From the NCBI GenBank assembly GCA_018369555.1, contig JAGZCC010000023.1, positions 1-31,199 on the forward strand: DNA of 31,199 bases, in the 5' to 3' direction. How positions within the stretch are numbered: the first letter of the stretch is position 1; each line of letters begins with the position of its first letter. Source of the stretch: Thomasclavelia spiroformis. Its GTDB lineage: Bacteria > Bacillota_I > Bacilli_A > Erysipelotrichales > Coprobacillaceae. The notes below the pieces were generated by a model that ran no database searches, was not told where the DNA came from, and saw only the letters and a program-made list of their open reading frames with translations. The translations under genes were made by a program, and so were the position numbers. Shown piece by piece: positions 9,106 through 17,104 of the stretch.

Positions 9106-9183
9106 TGCGGCAACATCTAGGATATACGAAGACTCAACGTATAGCTTGGGGTTAGCTAAGTTAAATTTGAGGAGGATAAAAAA
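9106..9183 (+). promoter_or_regulatory. structured rpsO leader, probable S15 autoregulatory element
   Basis: About 78 untranslated bases precede rpsO. They hold two hairpins that overlap by two bases: TATACG/CGTATA (9123-9128 with 9138-9143) and TAGCT/AGCTA (9142-9146 with 9154-9158), the second loop being G-rich, followed by GAGGAGG. Ribosomal protein S15 represses its own message through such leader structures in several bacterial groups. That this one does so is inference from position and structure. Confidence 0.55.
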
Positions 9184-9450
9184 ATGTTAACAAAAGCAGA
9201 AAAAACAGCTATTATGCAAAAATATGCTACTAAAGAAGGAGATACAGGTTCTCCAGAAGTACAAATCGCAGTATTAACTGCAGATATCAACAAATTAAAT
9301 GATCACTTTAAACAACATCCAAAAGATAAACATTCTAATAGAGGGTTGTTAAAGAAAGTTGGACGTAGAAGAGATTTATTAAAATATTTAAGAAATAAAG
9401 ATATCGAAAGATATTCTGCATTATGCGAAAGCTTAGGTTTAAGAAAATAA
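9184..9450 (+). CDS. rpsO: 30S ribosomal protein S15
   Basis: An 88-residue S15, exactly the normal length. It opens MLTKAEKTAIMQKYATKEGD and has the conserved TGSPEVQIAVLT (residues 21-32), HPKDKHSNRGLLKKVGRRRD (about 45-64) and YLRNKDIERY. S15 binds the central domain of 16S rRNA early in assembly of the small subunit. The gene is monocistronic here, between its own promoter and a strong terminator. The base composition is a little richer in C-ending codons than its neighbours, as expected for a highly expressed gene. Confidence 0.98.
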   Translation: MLTKAEKTAIMQKYATKEGDTGSPEVQIAVLTADINKLNDHFKQHPKDKHSNRGLLKKVGRRRDLLKYLRNKDIERYSALCESLGLRK

Positions 9451-9459
9451 TTAAAAATA

Positions 9460-9500
9460 AAAATAACTATTAAAGATTGTTCTTTGATAGTTATTTTTTT
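9460..9500 (+). terminator. rho-independent terminator of rpsO
   Basis: A long stem: AATAACTAT then AAAGA pair with TCTTT then ATAGTTATT around a TTGT loop, followed by a run of T to 9500. Confidence 0.9.
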
Positions 9501-9520
9501 TAATAGAAGTATTTATTTTA

Positions 9521-9545
9521 TTAAAAATCCTCCACAAGGAGGATT
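9521..9545 (-). terminator. rho-independent terminator of the minus-strand sortase operon
   Basis: AATCCTCC (9526-9533) pairs with GGAGGATT (9538-9545) around an ACAA loop. Read on the minus strand it is followed by TTTTTAA. It overlaps the stop codon of the last gene of the operon. Confidence 0.85.
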
Positions 9546-10365
9546 AAGATTTTTCTATTTTTATATATGCACAAATTACCCCTAATGCAATTATGACTAG
9601 CCCAGTGATAATATAGATTAACAAATATGTGTTAATTGTACTAGTAATAAAATTATAGAAATATTGAGGAGATAAGCTGATTTTATTGATAAAATTACCA
9701 AAATAAATAATCATTGGTAAAATAAAGCATATTAATCCAGAGCTTATTAGAGAATAAGCAAAATATCTACGTCTACCACGATAATGACTAAATAAATGGT
9801 ATAAAATGAATCCAGAAAGTAATATCAATAAAATTAAAATCACTACAATAACATGATAAAAAGAATGAAAGTTATCAACTACATCAATATATACATTTAA
9901 ATATGGAAATGTTAAATATGTTTCATAATAATCAATTAAATTTGTTTTTAAAATTGAAATAGCTGTTTCTTCTTCGTTATTAATAATAATATTTGCTGAT
10001 TTAAGATAATTATCAATATCATTAGAAAGTTTTTCTTCAAATTTAGATGTATCAATTTTTGTTTTACCATACAACAATGCATCTTTTAAATGGTTTGTTA
10101 TGATATCTTCAGCTGAGTTTTTATCAATATAATTTTCAAACATTTCAATTGGAAAGCCAGTTGATTGTGTTTCTTGTTGAATTTGTTTATTTAAATTAGT
10201 AATAGCTTCTTGATAAAAATTAACACTTTCCATTTTAGAAAATAAATAATTTTCATTAAAAATAGTGAAATTAGTAATTGTTAAAACAATGGATAAACTA
10301 ATAAAAATTGTTAATAATAACGATATTATATAAGCTACAGATTTACGCGTGTCTTTTTTATGCAT
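9544..10365 (-). CDS. four-helix membrane protein of the sortase operon, unknown function
   Basis: A 273-residue protein that I do not recognise. It has one hydrophobic helix near the N-terminus (residues about 10-32), an extracytoplasmic-type polar stretch of about 130 residues rich in Asn, Asp, Glu and Lys (about 35-165), then three helices (about 168-190, 200-222 and 245-268) with an RGRRR basic loop after the second helix, suggesting a cytoplasmic loop there. It starts one base after the sortase gene stop and ends in the terminator, so it is the last member of the three-gene sortase module. A role in handling or positioning the sortase substrate is only a guess from position. Confidence 0.75.
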   Translation of the reverse strand: MHKKDTRKSVAYIISLLLTIFISLSIVLTITNFTIFNENYLFSKMESVNFYQEAITNLNKQIQQETQSTGFPIEMFENYIDKNSAEDIITNHLKDALLYGKTKIDTSKFEEKLSNDIDNYLKSANIIINNEEETAISILKTNLIDYYETYLTFPYLNVYIDVVDNFHSFYHVIVVILILLILLSGFILYHLFSHYRGRRRYFAYSLISSGLICFILPMIIYFGNFINKISLSPQYFYNFITSTINTYLLIYIITGLVIIALGVICAYIKIEKS

Positions 10366-10366
10366 A

Positions 10367-11035
10367 TTATTGTCCCTCCATTATAGTTGGTCCACTTATT
10401 TTATCAGCATAAACAAATAGTCGTTGAGATTTATAACCAATTAATTCAAATGGGTAACATGTATATAAAATTAATTGTTCTTTTTTTTCTTGTTTCAAAT
10501 CATAATTTGAACTATCATCGGCATCAGCAATTTTTGTATTTGTTATTTTGTATTGAAAATCTCCATAGTGGGTAGAAATATTAATAATATCTCCAATTTT
10601 AATGCTACCTAAAGGTTCAAAATAGGGGATTGAATGTCCGGCAATTAAAATTGTTCGATTAAATCCAGGTAAAAAAGATCCGGTGAATAATCCCACCCCA
10701 TGTCTTAATTGTTCTCGACCATCACCATAATACAAATTTACTTTAATATTTACCGAATCAATTGAAAGTTTTCCAAACATATCTCCAAAATTTGGTTGAA
10801 TGATTTGTGAAGCTTTAATAACATCAGAAGCAACTAATTTGTTTGTATATAAATTTTGAGAAGTTTCATCATTTAATTGAGGAGCATAATCGCTAGCAAT
10901 CAAACTATAAATAGATATTAAAGGGTCAATTACAGGACTTATTAACAGATATAATGCTAAATAACAGATAAATGTAAAAGATAATGGCACTAATATTAGT
11001 GCCATTATTTTACGTTGTTTATGATGTAATTTCAT
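10367..11035 (-). CDS. sortase (class D-like)
   Basis: A 222-residue sortase with an N-terminal membrane helix (residues about 10-33) and the beta-barrel catalytic domain behind it. The three catalytic residues are visible: His in LIAGHSIPYFEPLG, Cys in LILYTCYPFELIG and Arg in KSQRLFVYAD. Sortases cut a C-terminal signal in secreted proteins and join them to the wall or to another protein, acting outside the membrane. The TCYPF block and short form resemble class D enzymes; the class is a judgement by eye. The start codon overlaps the stop of the upstream substrate gene (TAATG), so enzyme and likely substrate are co-translated. Confidence 0.9.
   Translation of the reverse strand: MKLHHKQRKIMALILVPLSFTFICYLALYLLISPVIDPLISIYSLIASDYAPQLNDETSQNLYTNKLVASDVIKASQIIQPNFGDMFGKLSIDSVNIKVNLYYGDGREQLRHGVGLFTGSFLPGFNRTILIAGHSIPYFEPLGSIKIGDIINISTHYGDFQYKITNTKIADADDSSNYDLKQEKKEQLILYTCYPFELIGYKSQRLFVYADKISGPTIMEGQ
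10981..11008. repeat. 28-base perfect palindrome inside the sortase coding region
   Basis: The 14 bases from 10981 (ATAATGGCACTAAT) are followed at once by their exact reverse complement to 11008. It encodes the MALILVPL part of the membrane helix of the sortase. Confidence 0.85.
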
Positions 11036-11592
11036 TATTTACAAAATAAATGTTTTCTTTTTGCATAATATCCTGTACCCAATAAAATAATAACTAAACC
11101 TGATGCAAGGACTACTGTTTGAGTCATATCATAACCAGTTCTTTTTATAACTTGAGTAGTTGTATAAATAAGTTTATCACCATCATAGAATGAAATAGTT
11201 CTATCGTCCCCATTAAGTTTAACAGTTAATCCAATTGCATTTGCTGCAGCTTGTAAAAATTCTAAAATATCATATGCTTGTTGTCTTGTAATAGTACTAA
11301 AATCTTTAATATGATTAGTAACTAAATAAGATTTAGTTGCTTCAATATTATTGATGATAATATTTTTTTGTTCTGATGTTAAATCAAAACCATCTTGCAT
11401 CATGTAATTTTCTGCAGTATTAATATCAGCTGCTTGTAAACCGACAGTTGAACCATCAACTTCTACTGTTGATTTTAATGCAGTTAAAACTTCTTTTTCG
11501 TTATCATTTAAATTTCCTATTGCCCATAATGAAGATGTAGTTGATATTACTAGAAAACAAGCCACAAGTAATGAGCAAATTCTTTTTTTCAT
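11035..11592 (-). CDS. secreted surface protein, probable substrate of the adjacent sortase
   Basis: A 185-residue exported protein. A signal peptide is clear (KKR then a hydrophobic core, cut near residue 24-26). The body (about 27-145) is acidic and helical with no family I can name with certainty; it resembles small acidic surface proteins found beside class D sortases. The C-terminus has a sorting-signal layout: IKRTGYDMTQ, a hydrophobic helix (about 155-175) and the basic tail YYAKRKH. The motif would be a non-LPXTG one, with R-T-G in the position of X-T-G. RBS GGAGG lies upstream and a TATAAT on the minus strand (11660-11665) is a possible -10, suggesting that the sortase module can be transcribed apart from the cps genes. 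Confidence 0.75.
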   Translation of the reverse strand: MKKRICSLLVACFLVISTTSSLWAIGNLNDNEKEVLTALKSTVEVDGSTVGLQAADINTAENYMMQDGFDLTSEQKNIIINNIEATKSYLVTNHIKDFSTITRQQAYDILEFLQAAANAIGLTVKLNGDDRTISFYDGDKLIYTTTQVIKRTGYDMTQTVVLASGLVIILLGTGYYAKRKHLFCK

Positions 11593-11685
11593 TTATATTC
11601 CTCCTTTTATCATTGAGTTCTCATATTAATGATATGCTTTTTTTTTACAAATAACAAGTATTATATGCAATAATTTAATATTTTG

Positions 11686-12705
11686 CTATTTTATATATTG
11701 CATTTCAGTTAATTTTTTAATTATTTGATTAGATAATAATTGGCTATATTTATCATTTCCGTTGATATTATCTGTTTTTAAACTATCAGGTATTTTATTT
11801 TGAGCAATATTTTGTTGATCTGCTGGTGTAGGTTGGATACCAAGATCATTTAATCCGCTAGTTAGTAAATAATTTTTAAAATCTAAAAAATGATCGCCAT
11901 GAGTATTTTTTAAAGCTTGATTTGTTTCATTTCGATTATCTTGAGTCAATGAAACAACGATATATTTATTAGTATTAAAAGCACTAATAATTTGATTTTG
12001 ATAGTTAGCTAAACTACCACGGATACTTTCTTCATAAGCCCCAGTATAAAGTATCAAAATACTATCAGACTCAATATCTTTATTAATTTGTATTAATGTT
12101 GGTGAGTTTACAGTAGATGCTTCACCTGGTTCATTTCTAGTAAATAAAAGTGTATTTCCTTTATATTGATAAGTAATTGTACCTTCAATTCCATTAATAG
12201 TAACTTTTTCAATTGAACCTTGACATTTTAATAAATCATTATTAGCTTTACCATTACTATCTAAAAAAACAATTGGTGTAGGTGTAGTAGTACTTGGAAT
12301 AGATAATTTATCTACATAAACAGGTGTAACTCCTAATTTAACTAATAAAGCAGAACTAGTTAGCTTTTTGTCTCCAATTACTTTAATATTAGAATTTAAT
12401 GACTGTGCTAAATATGTTACATATGAATTATTTTGATTTTCACTACCAATTGTTGTACTATCTCCAACACAATAGATAGTAGGAATTTGGGTGATTTGTT
12501 TACTTTCATCAGTTTTATTTTCATTTTCTTTTTCTTCATTTTTTTGAGAATTTTCTTTTTCAACTTCAGTTACTTTATCACTTTCATCGAATTTACTAAC
12601 AAAATTTTTAGTTTTATTTCGATCGTAAGAAAGTATTATAACAATTAAAACACATAAAATTATTACAGTGATGGCAAAAAGTATATTATTTTTCTTTTGA
12701 CTCAT
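11686..12705 (-). CDS. membrane-anchored SGNH/GDSL-like protein of the cps cluster
   Basis: A 339-residue protein with an N-terminal transmembrane anchor (residues about 8-27), a charged Lys/Glu linker (about 30-70) and an exported domain that opens IYCVGDSTTIGS, a GDS block as in SGNH hydrolases (catalytic Ser in GDS). A late NDKYSQLLSNQI could hold the closing active-site region, but the usual D-x-x-H is not evident, so the triad is incomplete to the eye. It starts six bases after the stop of the CpsD-type kinase gene, in the same operon, so I infer a role on cell-surface polysaccharide (for example de-esterification). Alternative: a non-catalytic SGNH-fold protein. Confidence 0.65.
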   Translation of the reverse strand: MSQKKNNILFAITVIILCVLIVIILSYDRNKTKNFVSKFDESDKVTEVEKENSQKNEEKENENKTDESKQITQIPTIYCVGDSTTIGSENQNNSYVTYLAQSLNSNIKVIGDKKLTSSALLVKLGVTPVYVDKLSIPSTTTPTPIVFLDSNGKANNDLLKCQGSIEKVTINGIEGTITYQYKGNTLLFTRNEPGEASTVNSPTLIQINKDIESDSILILYTGAYEESIRGSLANYQNQIISAFNTNKYIVVSLTQDNRNETNQALKNTHGDHFLDFKNYLLTSGLNDLGIQPTPADQQNIAQNKIPDSLKTDNINGNDKYSQLLSNQIIKKLTEMQYIK

Positions 12706-12711
12706 TTTATT

Positions 12712-13440
12712 TTAATAATAGTAATAATAATATTTAGAATTCATGCCATCATCTTCAACTTGTGTTAATACTGTGCCAATTATGTGTACATTGTTTTTCT
12801 GTAATATTTCAATTGCTGATTTTGCATCTTTACGATTAGTAGATTTAGAGGAACATACAAATATAGTTCCATCTACAACATTTCCAATTGGAATAGCATC
12901 ACTAACTACCATGATTGGTGGACAGTCAATGATAATGAAATCAAACATATCCTTTAATTTTTTAATAAATTCTTCAAAAATTGGTTTACTTAACAATTCT
13001 GAAGGATTAGGTACTTTGATTCCTGATGTTAAAACACTTAATTCCCCAACAAAAGATTTATCGGTTATCTTTTGAAAATATGATTGGTTGATCTGATTAT
13101 TTTTATCATAATCTATCAAAGCATTAGTAAGACCGTTGGTATTAGAAAGCTTAAGATATTTGTGTAATACAGGTTTTTTTAAGTCTGCATCAATAAGTAA
13201 AACCTTAGGATATTTAGCAGCATAAATCATCGCTAGATTCAAAGAAGTAGTACTTTTAGATTCAGATGGAGCTGCAGATGTAATGTTGACTACTTTAATA
13301 TCTTGTCCAACTGCCGAATATTCAATATTTGTACGTATATGACGATAAATTTCTTTGTAATCAACACGACTATTTTTTTGATTGGGATTGGTTATTAACA
13401 GTGTGGAATTATTTACGTTTTTTGTTTTTTTCTTAAACAT
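12712..13440 (-). CDS. cpsD: CpsD/CapB-type tyrosine-protein kinase with an altered P-loop
   Basis: A 242-residue BY-kinase that, with CpsC as membrane activator, controls polymerisation and export of capsule or exopolysaccharide. Seen: the interaction-helix block YKEIYRHIRTNIEYS, the Walker A region SAAPSESKSTTS (about residues 55-66), Walker A' VLLIDADLKKP, Walker B FIIIDCPP, and a C-terminal tyrosine cluster (six consecutive Tyr), the autophosphorylation site in this family. The unusual point is Walker A: the glycine before the catalytic Lys is Ser (codon TCT), where the family has G-K-S/T. It begins directly after the phosphatase gene stop. The activity of this version is uncertain. Confidence 0.88.
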   Translation of the reverse strand: MFKKKTKNVNNSTLLITNPNQKNSRVDYKEIYRHIRTNIEYSAVGQDIKVVNITSAAPSESKSTTSLNLAMIYAAKYPKVLLIDADLKKPVLHKYLKLSNTNGLTNALIDYDKNNQINQSYFQKITDKSFVGELSVLTSGIKVPNPSELLSKPIFEEFIKKLKDMFDFIIIDCPPIMVVSDAIPIGNVVDGTIFVCSSKSTNRKDAKSAIEILQKNNVHIIGTVLTQVEDDGMNSKYYYYYY

Positions 13441-14202
13441 TTATTTTCTCCTTTTAAATAATGATAATTTTTTTACTTGTACTGGTAAAACCTCTTTACC
13501 ATTAATAATGGCAAGTGGATTATCATATATTAATTGTCTAATATTTTTTTCCTCATATCTTTTAGATAATAATTCATATGTATCTTGTAAATTTGGAAAA
13601 CGATGTCTAGATGCCCGATGAGTATCGTTAGCAATAACATGAATTAATCCATTTTCTAATAATTTATAAGCATTTTTTTTAATTTTGCTGCCATTTTCAC
13701 CGAGAAAACTAGAACTATTTACTTGGATAATATAACCATGTTCTATCCATGAACGAATCATTGATAAATTTAAATCTTTATAAAAATATCTTTCAACATG
13801 GGCGATAACTAATTTATGCTTTAATGAATATTCATATAAATAATCCTGACAATCGTCGGTTATTTTTCTTGCTAAATTAAATTCGACAAGTACATATGGG
13901 CCATTATTGATAGGAATGATTAAGTCATTTTGTAAACTAATTAAACACTCATCATTAAGCATAACTTCACTACCAGAGTATCCAATAATTCCATATTCTT
14001 TAGCTAATTTAATAAAATCATTAATTCTTTGTTTAATTAAAGTAAGATCATTGGTTGTGCCTGGAATAATATGTGGCGTCACAACGATTTTTTTTATATT
14101 TTGCTCTTTTGCTTTTGCTAATGCTTCTTTGGCATCGTTTAAGTTTGCAATACCATCATCAATATCCCATGCGTAATGACTATGGATATCAATTAATTCC
14201 AT
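13441..14202 (-). CDS. cpsB: CpsB/CapC-type PHP-fold tyrosine phosphatase
   Basis: A 253-residue manganese-dependent protein-tyrosine phosphatase of the PHP superfamily. It opens with the metal-binding block DIHSHYAWDIDDG (residues 5-17) and continues with VVTPHIIPG (about 40-48), the Glu in GSEVMLNDE, the late HVERY (about 134-138) and NDTHR (about 190-194), all expected metal ligands. It removes phosphate from the CpsD tyrosine tail, setting the phosphorylation cycle that governs chain length. Its start overlaps the stop of cpsC (TAATG) and cpsD follows at once, so the three are translated together. Confidence 0.93.
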   Translation of the reverse strand: MELIDIHSHYAWDIDDGIANLNDAKEALAKAKEQNIKKIVVTPHIIPGTTNDLTLIKQRINDFIKLAKEYGIIGYSGSEVMLNDECLISLQNDLIIPINNGPYVLVEFNLARKITDDCQDYLYEYSLKHKLVIAHVERYFYKDLNLSMIRSWIEHGYIIQVNSSSFLGENGSKIKKNAYKLLENGLIHVIANDTHRASRHRFPNLQDTYELLSKRYEEKNIRQLIYDNPLAIINGKEVLPVQVKKLSLFKRRK

Positions 14203-14888
14203 TATTGATCCTCAAAATATGGAACTATTCCTAATACAGGTAAATTTAAAATTTGTTCAGCAACATCAGCATTTTTAATTTTACTATCTAATAAATAAGT
14301 TAATAATATATAACCTAAAGAAATTACTATTCCCGCAATTGCACCTAAAACCATATTTTTTTGAATGTTTGGTGAAACTGGAGTAGTGTTGATTTCAGCA
14401 TTATCAACTATAATTATATTAGAAACATCTAATATCTCTTTTACTGTTTCTGTAAAAACACTAATTGTTTCATCTACAATTCTTTTAGATAATCCAGGAT
14501 CAGTTGTGGTAGCGCTTATTTCAATTATTTGTGTTTCTTCAGTATTTGAAACATGTAAAGCACTACTTACTAAATTAGATGATATATCTAAGTTTTTGGC
14601 AATCTTATCTTGAATGTTATTTCCTTGTAACAATTTGATGTAATTTGCAATCATCGATTCATTAGAATTTAATTGATTGTTATCAATTGCACCATCTACT
14701 ACCTCAGCTTTTAATAATATAGTTCCTTGTGATGAATATTTTTTATCTACCATAAAAGCTGTATATGCTCCAACTAAAATTGCTCCAATTAGCATAAATA
14801 TAACAATTGATTTTAAATGTTTTTTAATTAATTTAAATAATTCTGATAAGTCTATTTGCACCTCATCATTTAATTCAGTTTTATCCAT
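14202..14888 (-). CDS. cpsC: CpsC/Wzz-type chain-length determinant and kinase activator
   Basis: A 228-residue membrane protein with two transmembrane helices, one at about residues 26-46 and one at about 182-203. They flank an extracytoplasmic loop, with VSPNIQKNMVLGAIAGIV giving the Pro-rich start of the second helix. The short cytoplasmic tail ending VPYFEDQ is the usual contact to CpsD. It recruits and activates the BY-kinase and sets polymer length. I start it at the ATG at 14888, since AGGAGG is just upstream and the promoter at 14921-14949 would begin transcription near 14914; the ATG at 14915 has no RBS and would lie at the transcript start. First gene of the cps operon. Confidence 0.9.
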   Translation of the reverse strand: MDKTELNDEVQIDLSELFKLIKKHLKSIVIFMLIGAILVGAYTAFMVDKKYSSQGTILLKAEVVDGAIDNNQLNSNESMIANYIKLLQGNNIQDKIAKNLDISSNLVSSALHVSNTEETQIIEISATTTDPGLSKRIVDETISVFTETVKEILDVSNIIIVDNAEINTTPVSPNIQKNMVLGAIAGIVISLGYILLTYLLDSKIKNADVAEQILNLPVLGIVPYFEDQ

Positions 14889-14920
14889 AAGTCCTCCTAA
14901 AATAAAATGTCTCATCGTCT

Positions 14921-14949
14921 ATTATGCTCTATAAATGAACTAAATGCAA
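14921..14949 (-). promoter_or_regulatory. SigA promoter of the cpsC-cpsB-cpsD operon
   Basis: On the minus strand TTGCAT (14949-14944), a 17-base spacer and CATAAT (14926-14921). It lies about 33 bases before the chosen start of cpsC, in the 200-base divergent region shared with the 631-residue dehydratase gene. Confidence 0.6.
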
Positions 14950-15108
14950 GGAATAATAAGTAAAAAATCAAGAAATAGTCAATTATTTCTGGTTTTATCT
15001 AAAAAGTAAATTTAATGTATAAAAGACTTGATTTATTATTAGAAATTTATAATAATAAATATGTTTTTGAGATATTATATCGATAAATAGATGTAATAAG
15101 GGGTAAAT

Positions 15109-15138
15109 ATGACTGATGAGGGAGAGATTGATAGATGA
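15109..15138 (+). CDS. nine-codon upstream open frame coupled to the dehydratase gene
   Basis: The frame reads MTDEGEIDR, preceded by AAGGGG at a normal distance (15098-15103). Its stop overlaps the start codon of the downstream gene (ATGA, 15135-15138). The layout is that of a short coupled leader frame; no attenuator structure is evident. It could also be chance. Confidence 0.35.
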   Translation: MTDEGEIDR

Positions 15139-17030
15139 GTTCAACAAATGAAAAAAAACAGTTGAGTTTTAGAAGAATAATATTAATAATAACTGATATT
15201 TTATGCGTAATATTTTCTTTATATGGGGCATTGTTACTTAGATTTAATGGACCTATTCCAACCCGTTACTTGGATCAATTATTAATAATGTTATTACCAA
15301 TAATAGTTATTGCCATCGCAATCTTCTGGTATTTTAGACTTTATCATAGCTTATGGCAGTTTGCTTCAATCATTGAACTTAAAAATATTGTTCTAGCGAC
15401 AATTGTTGACAGTTTAGCAAATGTTATTTTATTTGAAATTAGCGCTAATGGATTACCTAGAAGCTGTTATTTTATTTATTTTATGCTTTTAACAATGTTT
15501 TTAGGTGGAGAACGTTTTTTATATCGTTTACTTAGATTAAAGCACAGTAAGATCGGTTTTAATATTGATAATAAAGAAGATAAAGATCTGCAAAAAGTTA
15601 TGATCATTGGTGCCGGATTAGCTGGAGAAAAGATTTATCGTGAAATCATCAATTCTAAACAGGTATATAAACAAGTGATGTGTTTTATTGATGATGACTT
15701 TAATAAGCAAGGCAGAAGTGTTCATGGAGTTACAGTCTATGGTGGAAGAGATAAAATTGAAGAGGCTGTTGAAAAATTTGGCATTGAAGAAATTTTAGTA
15801 GCTATTCCTTCAGCTGATAAAAAAGAGCTGGCAGATGTTTTGAATATCTGTAAGGAAACAAAATGTTTGATTAAAAAATTACCAGGTATGTATGAACTGT
15901 TAAATGGCAATATACATATTTCTGATTTTAAGGAAGTAGATGTTTTAGACTTACTGGGACGTGATCCAATTGAAGTTAATCTAGAAGATATCATGGGTTA
16001 TGTAACAGATAAAGTAGTTATGGTAACCGGTGGAGGCGGATCAATTGGTAGCGAGCTATGCCGTCAGATTGCTGCAAGCAAGCCAAAACAGCTGATCATT
16101 GTCGATATCTATGAAAATAATGCTTATGATATTCAGTTAGAACTTAAAGAAAAATATCATGATTTAAATTTAGAAGTAATGATAGCATCAGTAAGAAACT
16201 CAAAAAGAGTGGATTCATTATTCGAACGCTTTAAACCAGATATCGTTTATCATGCAGCAGCTCATAAACATGTACCGCTGATGGAAGATTCACCAAATGA
16301 AGCAGTAAAAAATAATGTTTTTGGAACCTTGAATGTAGTAAAAGCTGCCGATAAATACAACACAAAACGCTTTATTTTAATTTCTACAGATAAAGCAGTC
16401 AATCCAACAAATGTCATGGGAGCAACAAAGAGAATCTGTGAGATGATTGTACAGTCATACAATAAAAAATCAAAGACAGAATTTGTTGCTGTAAGATTTG
16501 GAAATGTATTAGGTTCAAATGGATCAGTAATCCCATTATTTAAAAAGCAAATCAAAGCAGGAGGACCAGTAACTGTAACGCATCCTGATATCATTCGTTA
16601 TTTTATGACGATACCCGAAGCAGTATCACTAGTATTACAGGCAGGAGCATATGCAAAAGGAGGAGAAATCTTCATCTTGGATATGGGAAAACCGGTAAAA
16701 ATAGCTGATATGGCAAGAAATCTAATTAAGCTATCAGGATTTAAACCAGATGTAGATATCAAGATAGAATATACGGGATTAAGACCAGGAGAAAAGCTGT
16801 ATGAAGAGCTGTTAATGAAAGAAGAAGGATTACAGGAAACGCCAAATAAGCTTATCCATATAGGAAAACCAATTGAAATGAATGAAGAGATATTCTTTGA
16901 AAGATTAAAAGATCTAAAAGAAGATGCATATGAAGAAGTAGAAGATATCAGATCATTTGTAAAAGAATTAGTACCGACATATAAAAATCCAAATGAAAAA
17001 ACTATTACAAAAGAAAAAGTTGTTGTATAA
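15135..17030 (+). CDS. membrane-bound nucleotide-sugar 4,6-dehydratase (CapD/PglF/WbpM-like)
   Basis: A 631-residue polysaccharide biosynthesis enzyme. It has four N-terminal transmembrane helices (residues about 13-110), a CoA-binding-like Rossmann domain with VMIIGAGLAGEKIY (about 154-167), and a C-terminal SDR domain with the NAD loop VTGGGGSIGSELCRQI (about 296-311), the catalytic block STDKAVNPTNVMGATKR and the late RPGEKLYEELL. In this family the usual Tyr-x-x-x-Lys is replaced by Met-x-x-x-Lys, and that is seen here (MGATK). Such enzymes convert UDP-GlcNAc to a 4-keto-6-deoxy sugar for glycans. It faces away from the cps operon across a shared regulatory region. From about 15.9 kb on, codon use shifts by eye towards ATC, CTG and AGA. 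Confidence 0.9.
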   Translation: MSSTNEKKQLSFRRIILIITDILCVIFSLYGALLLRFNGPIPTRYLDQLLIMLLPIIVIAIAIFWYFRLYHSLWQFASIIELKNIVLATIVDSLANVILFEISANGLPRSCYFIYFMLLTMFLGGERFLYRLLRLKHSKIGFNIDNKEDKDLQKVMIIGAGLAGEKIYREIINSKQVYKQVMCFIDDDFNKQGRSVHGVTVYGGRDKIEEAVEKFGIEEILVAIPSADKKELADVLNICKETKCLIKKLPGMYELLNGNIHISDFKEVDVLDLLGRDPIEVNLEDIMGYVTDKVVMVTGGGGSIGSELCRQIAASKPKQLIIVDIYENNAYDIQLELKEKYHDLNLEVMIASVRNSKRVDSLFERFKPDIVYHAAAHKHVPLMEDSPNEAVKNNVFGTLNVVKAADKYNTKRFILISTDKAVNPTNVMGATKRICEMIVQSYNKKSKTEFVAVRFGNVLGSNGSVIPLFKKQIKAGGPVTVTHPDIIRYFMTIPEAVSLVLQAGAYAKGGEIFILDMGKPVKIADMARNLIKLSGFKPDVDIKIEYTGLRPGEKLYEELLMKEEGLQETPNKLIHIGKPIEMNEEIFFERLKDLKEDAYEEVEDIRSFVKELVPTYKNPNEKTITKEKVVV

Positions 17031-17057
17031 AAAAGATTATGAAAATAATCTTTTTTA
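17031..17057 (+). terminator. rho-independent terminator of the dehydratase gene
   Basis: AAAAGATTAT (17031-17040) pairs perfectly with ATAATCTTTT (17045-17054) around a GAAA tetraloop, ending in T. It starts directly after the stop codon. Confidence 0.92.
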
Positions 17058-17104
17058 TTATGTCGATATAAATATATTTATGATATACTGATGGCGGTGA
17101 TAAA

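Noticed and set aside
14889..14915. Upstream ATG of cpsC
   Set aside because: No RBS precedes it, it would lie at the predicted transcript start, and AGGAGG lies between it and the ATG at 14888.
14971..14990. Hairpin AGAAATA/TATTTCT in the divergent region
   Set aside because: Seven AT-rich pairs without a T-run and without a gene ending nearby; common by chance at this composition.
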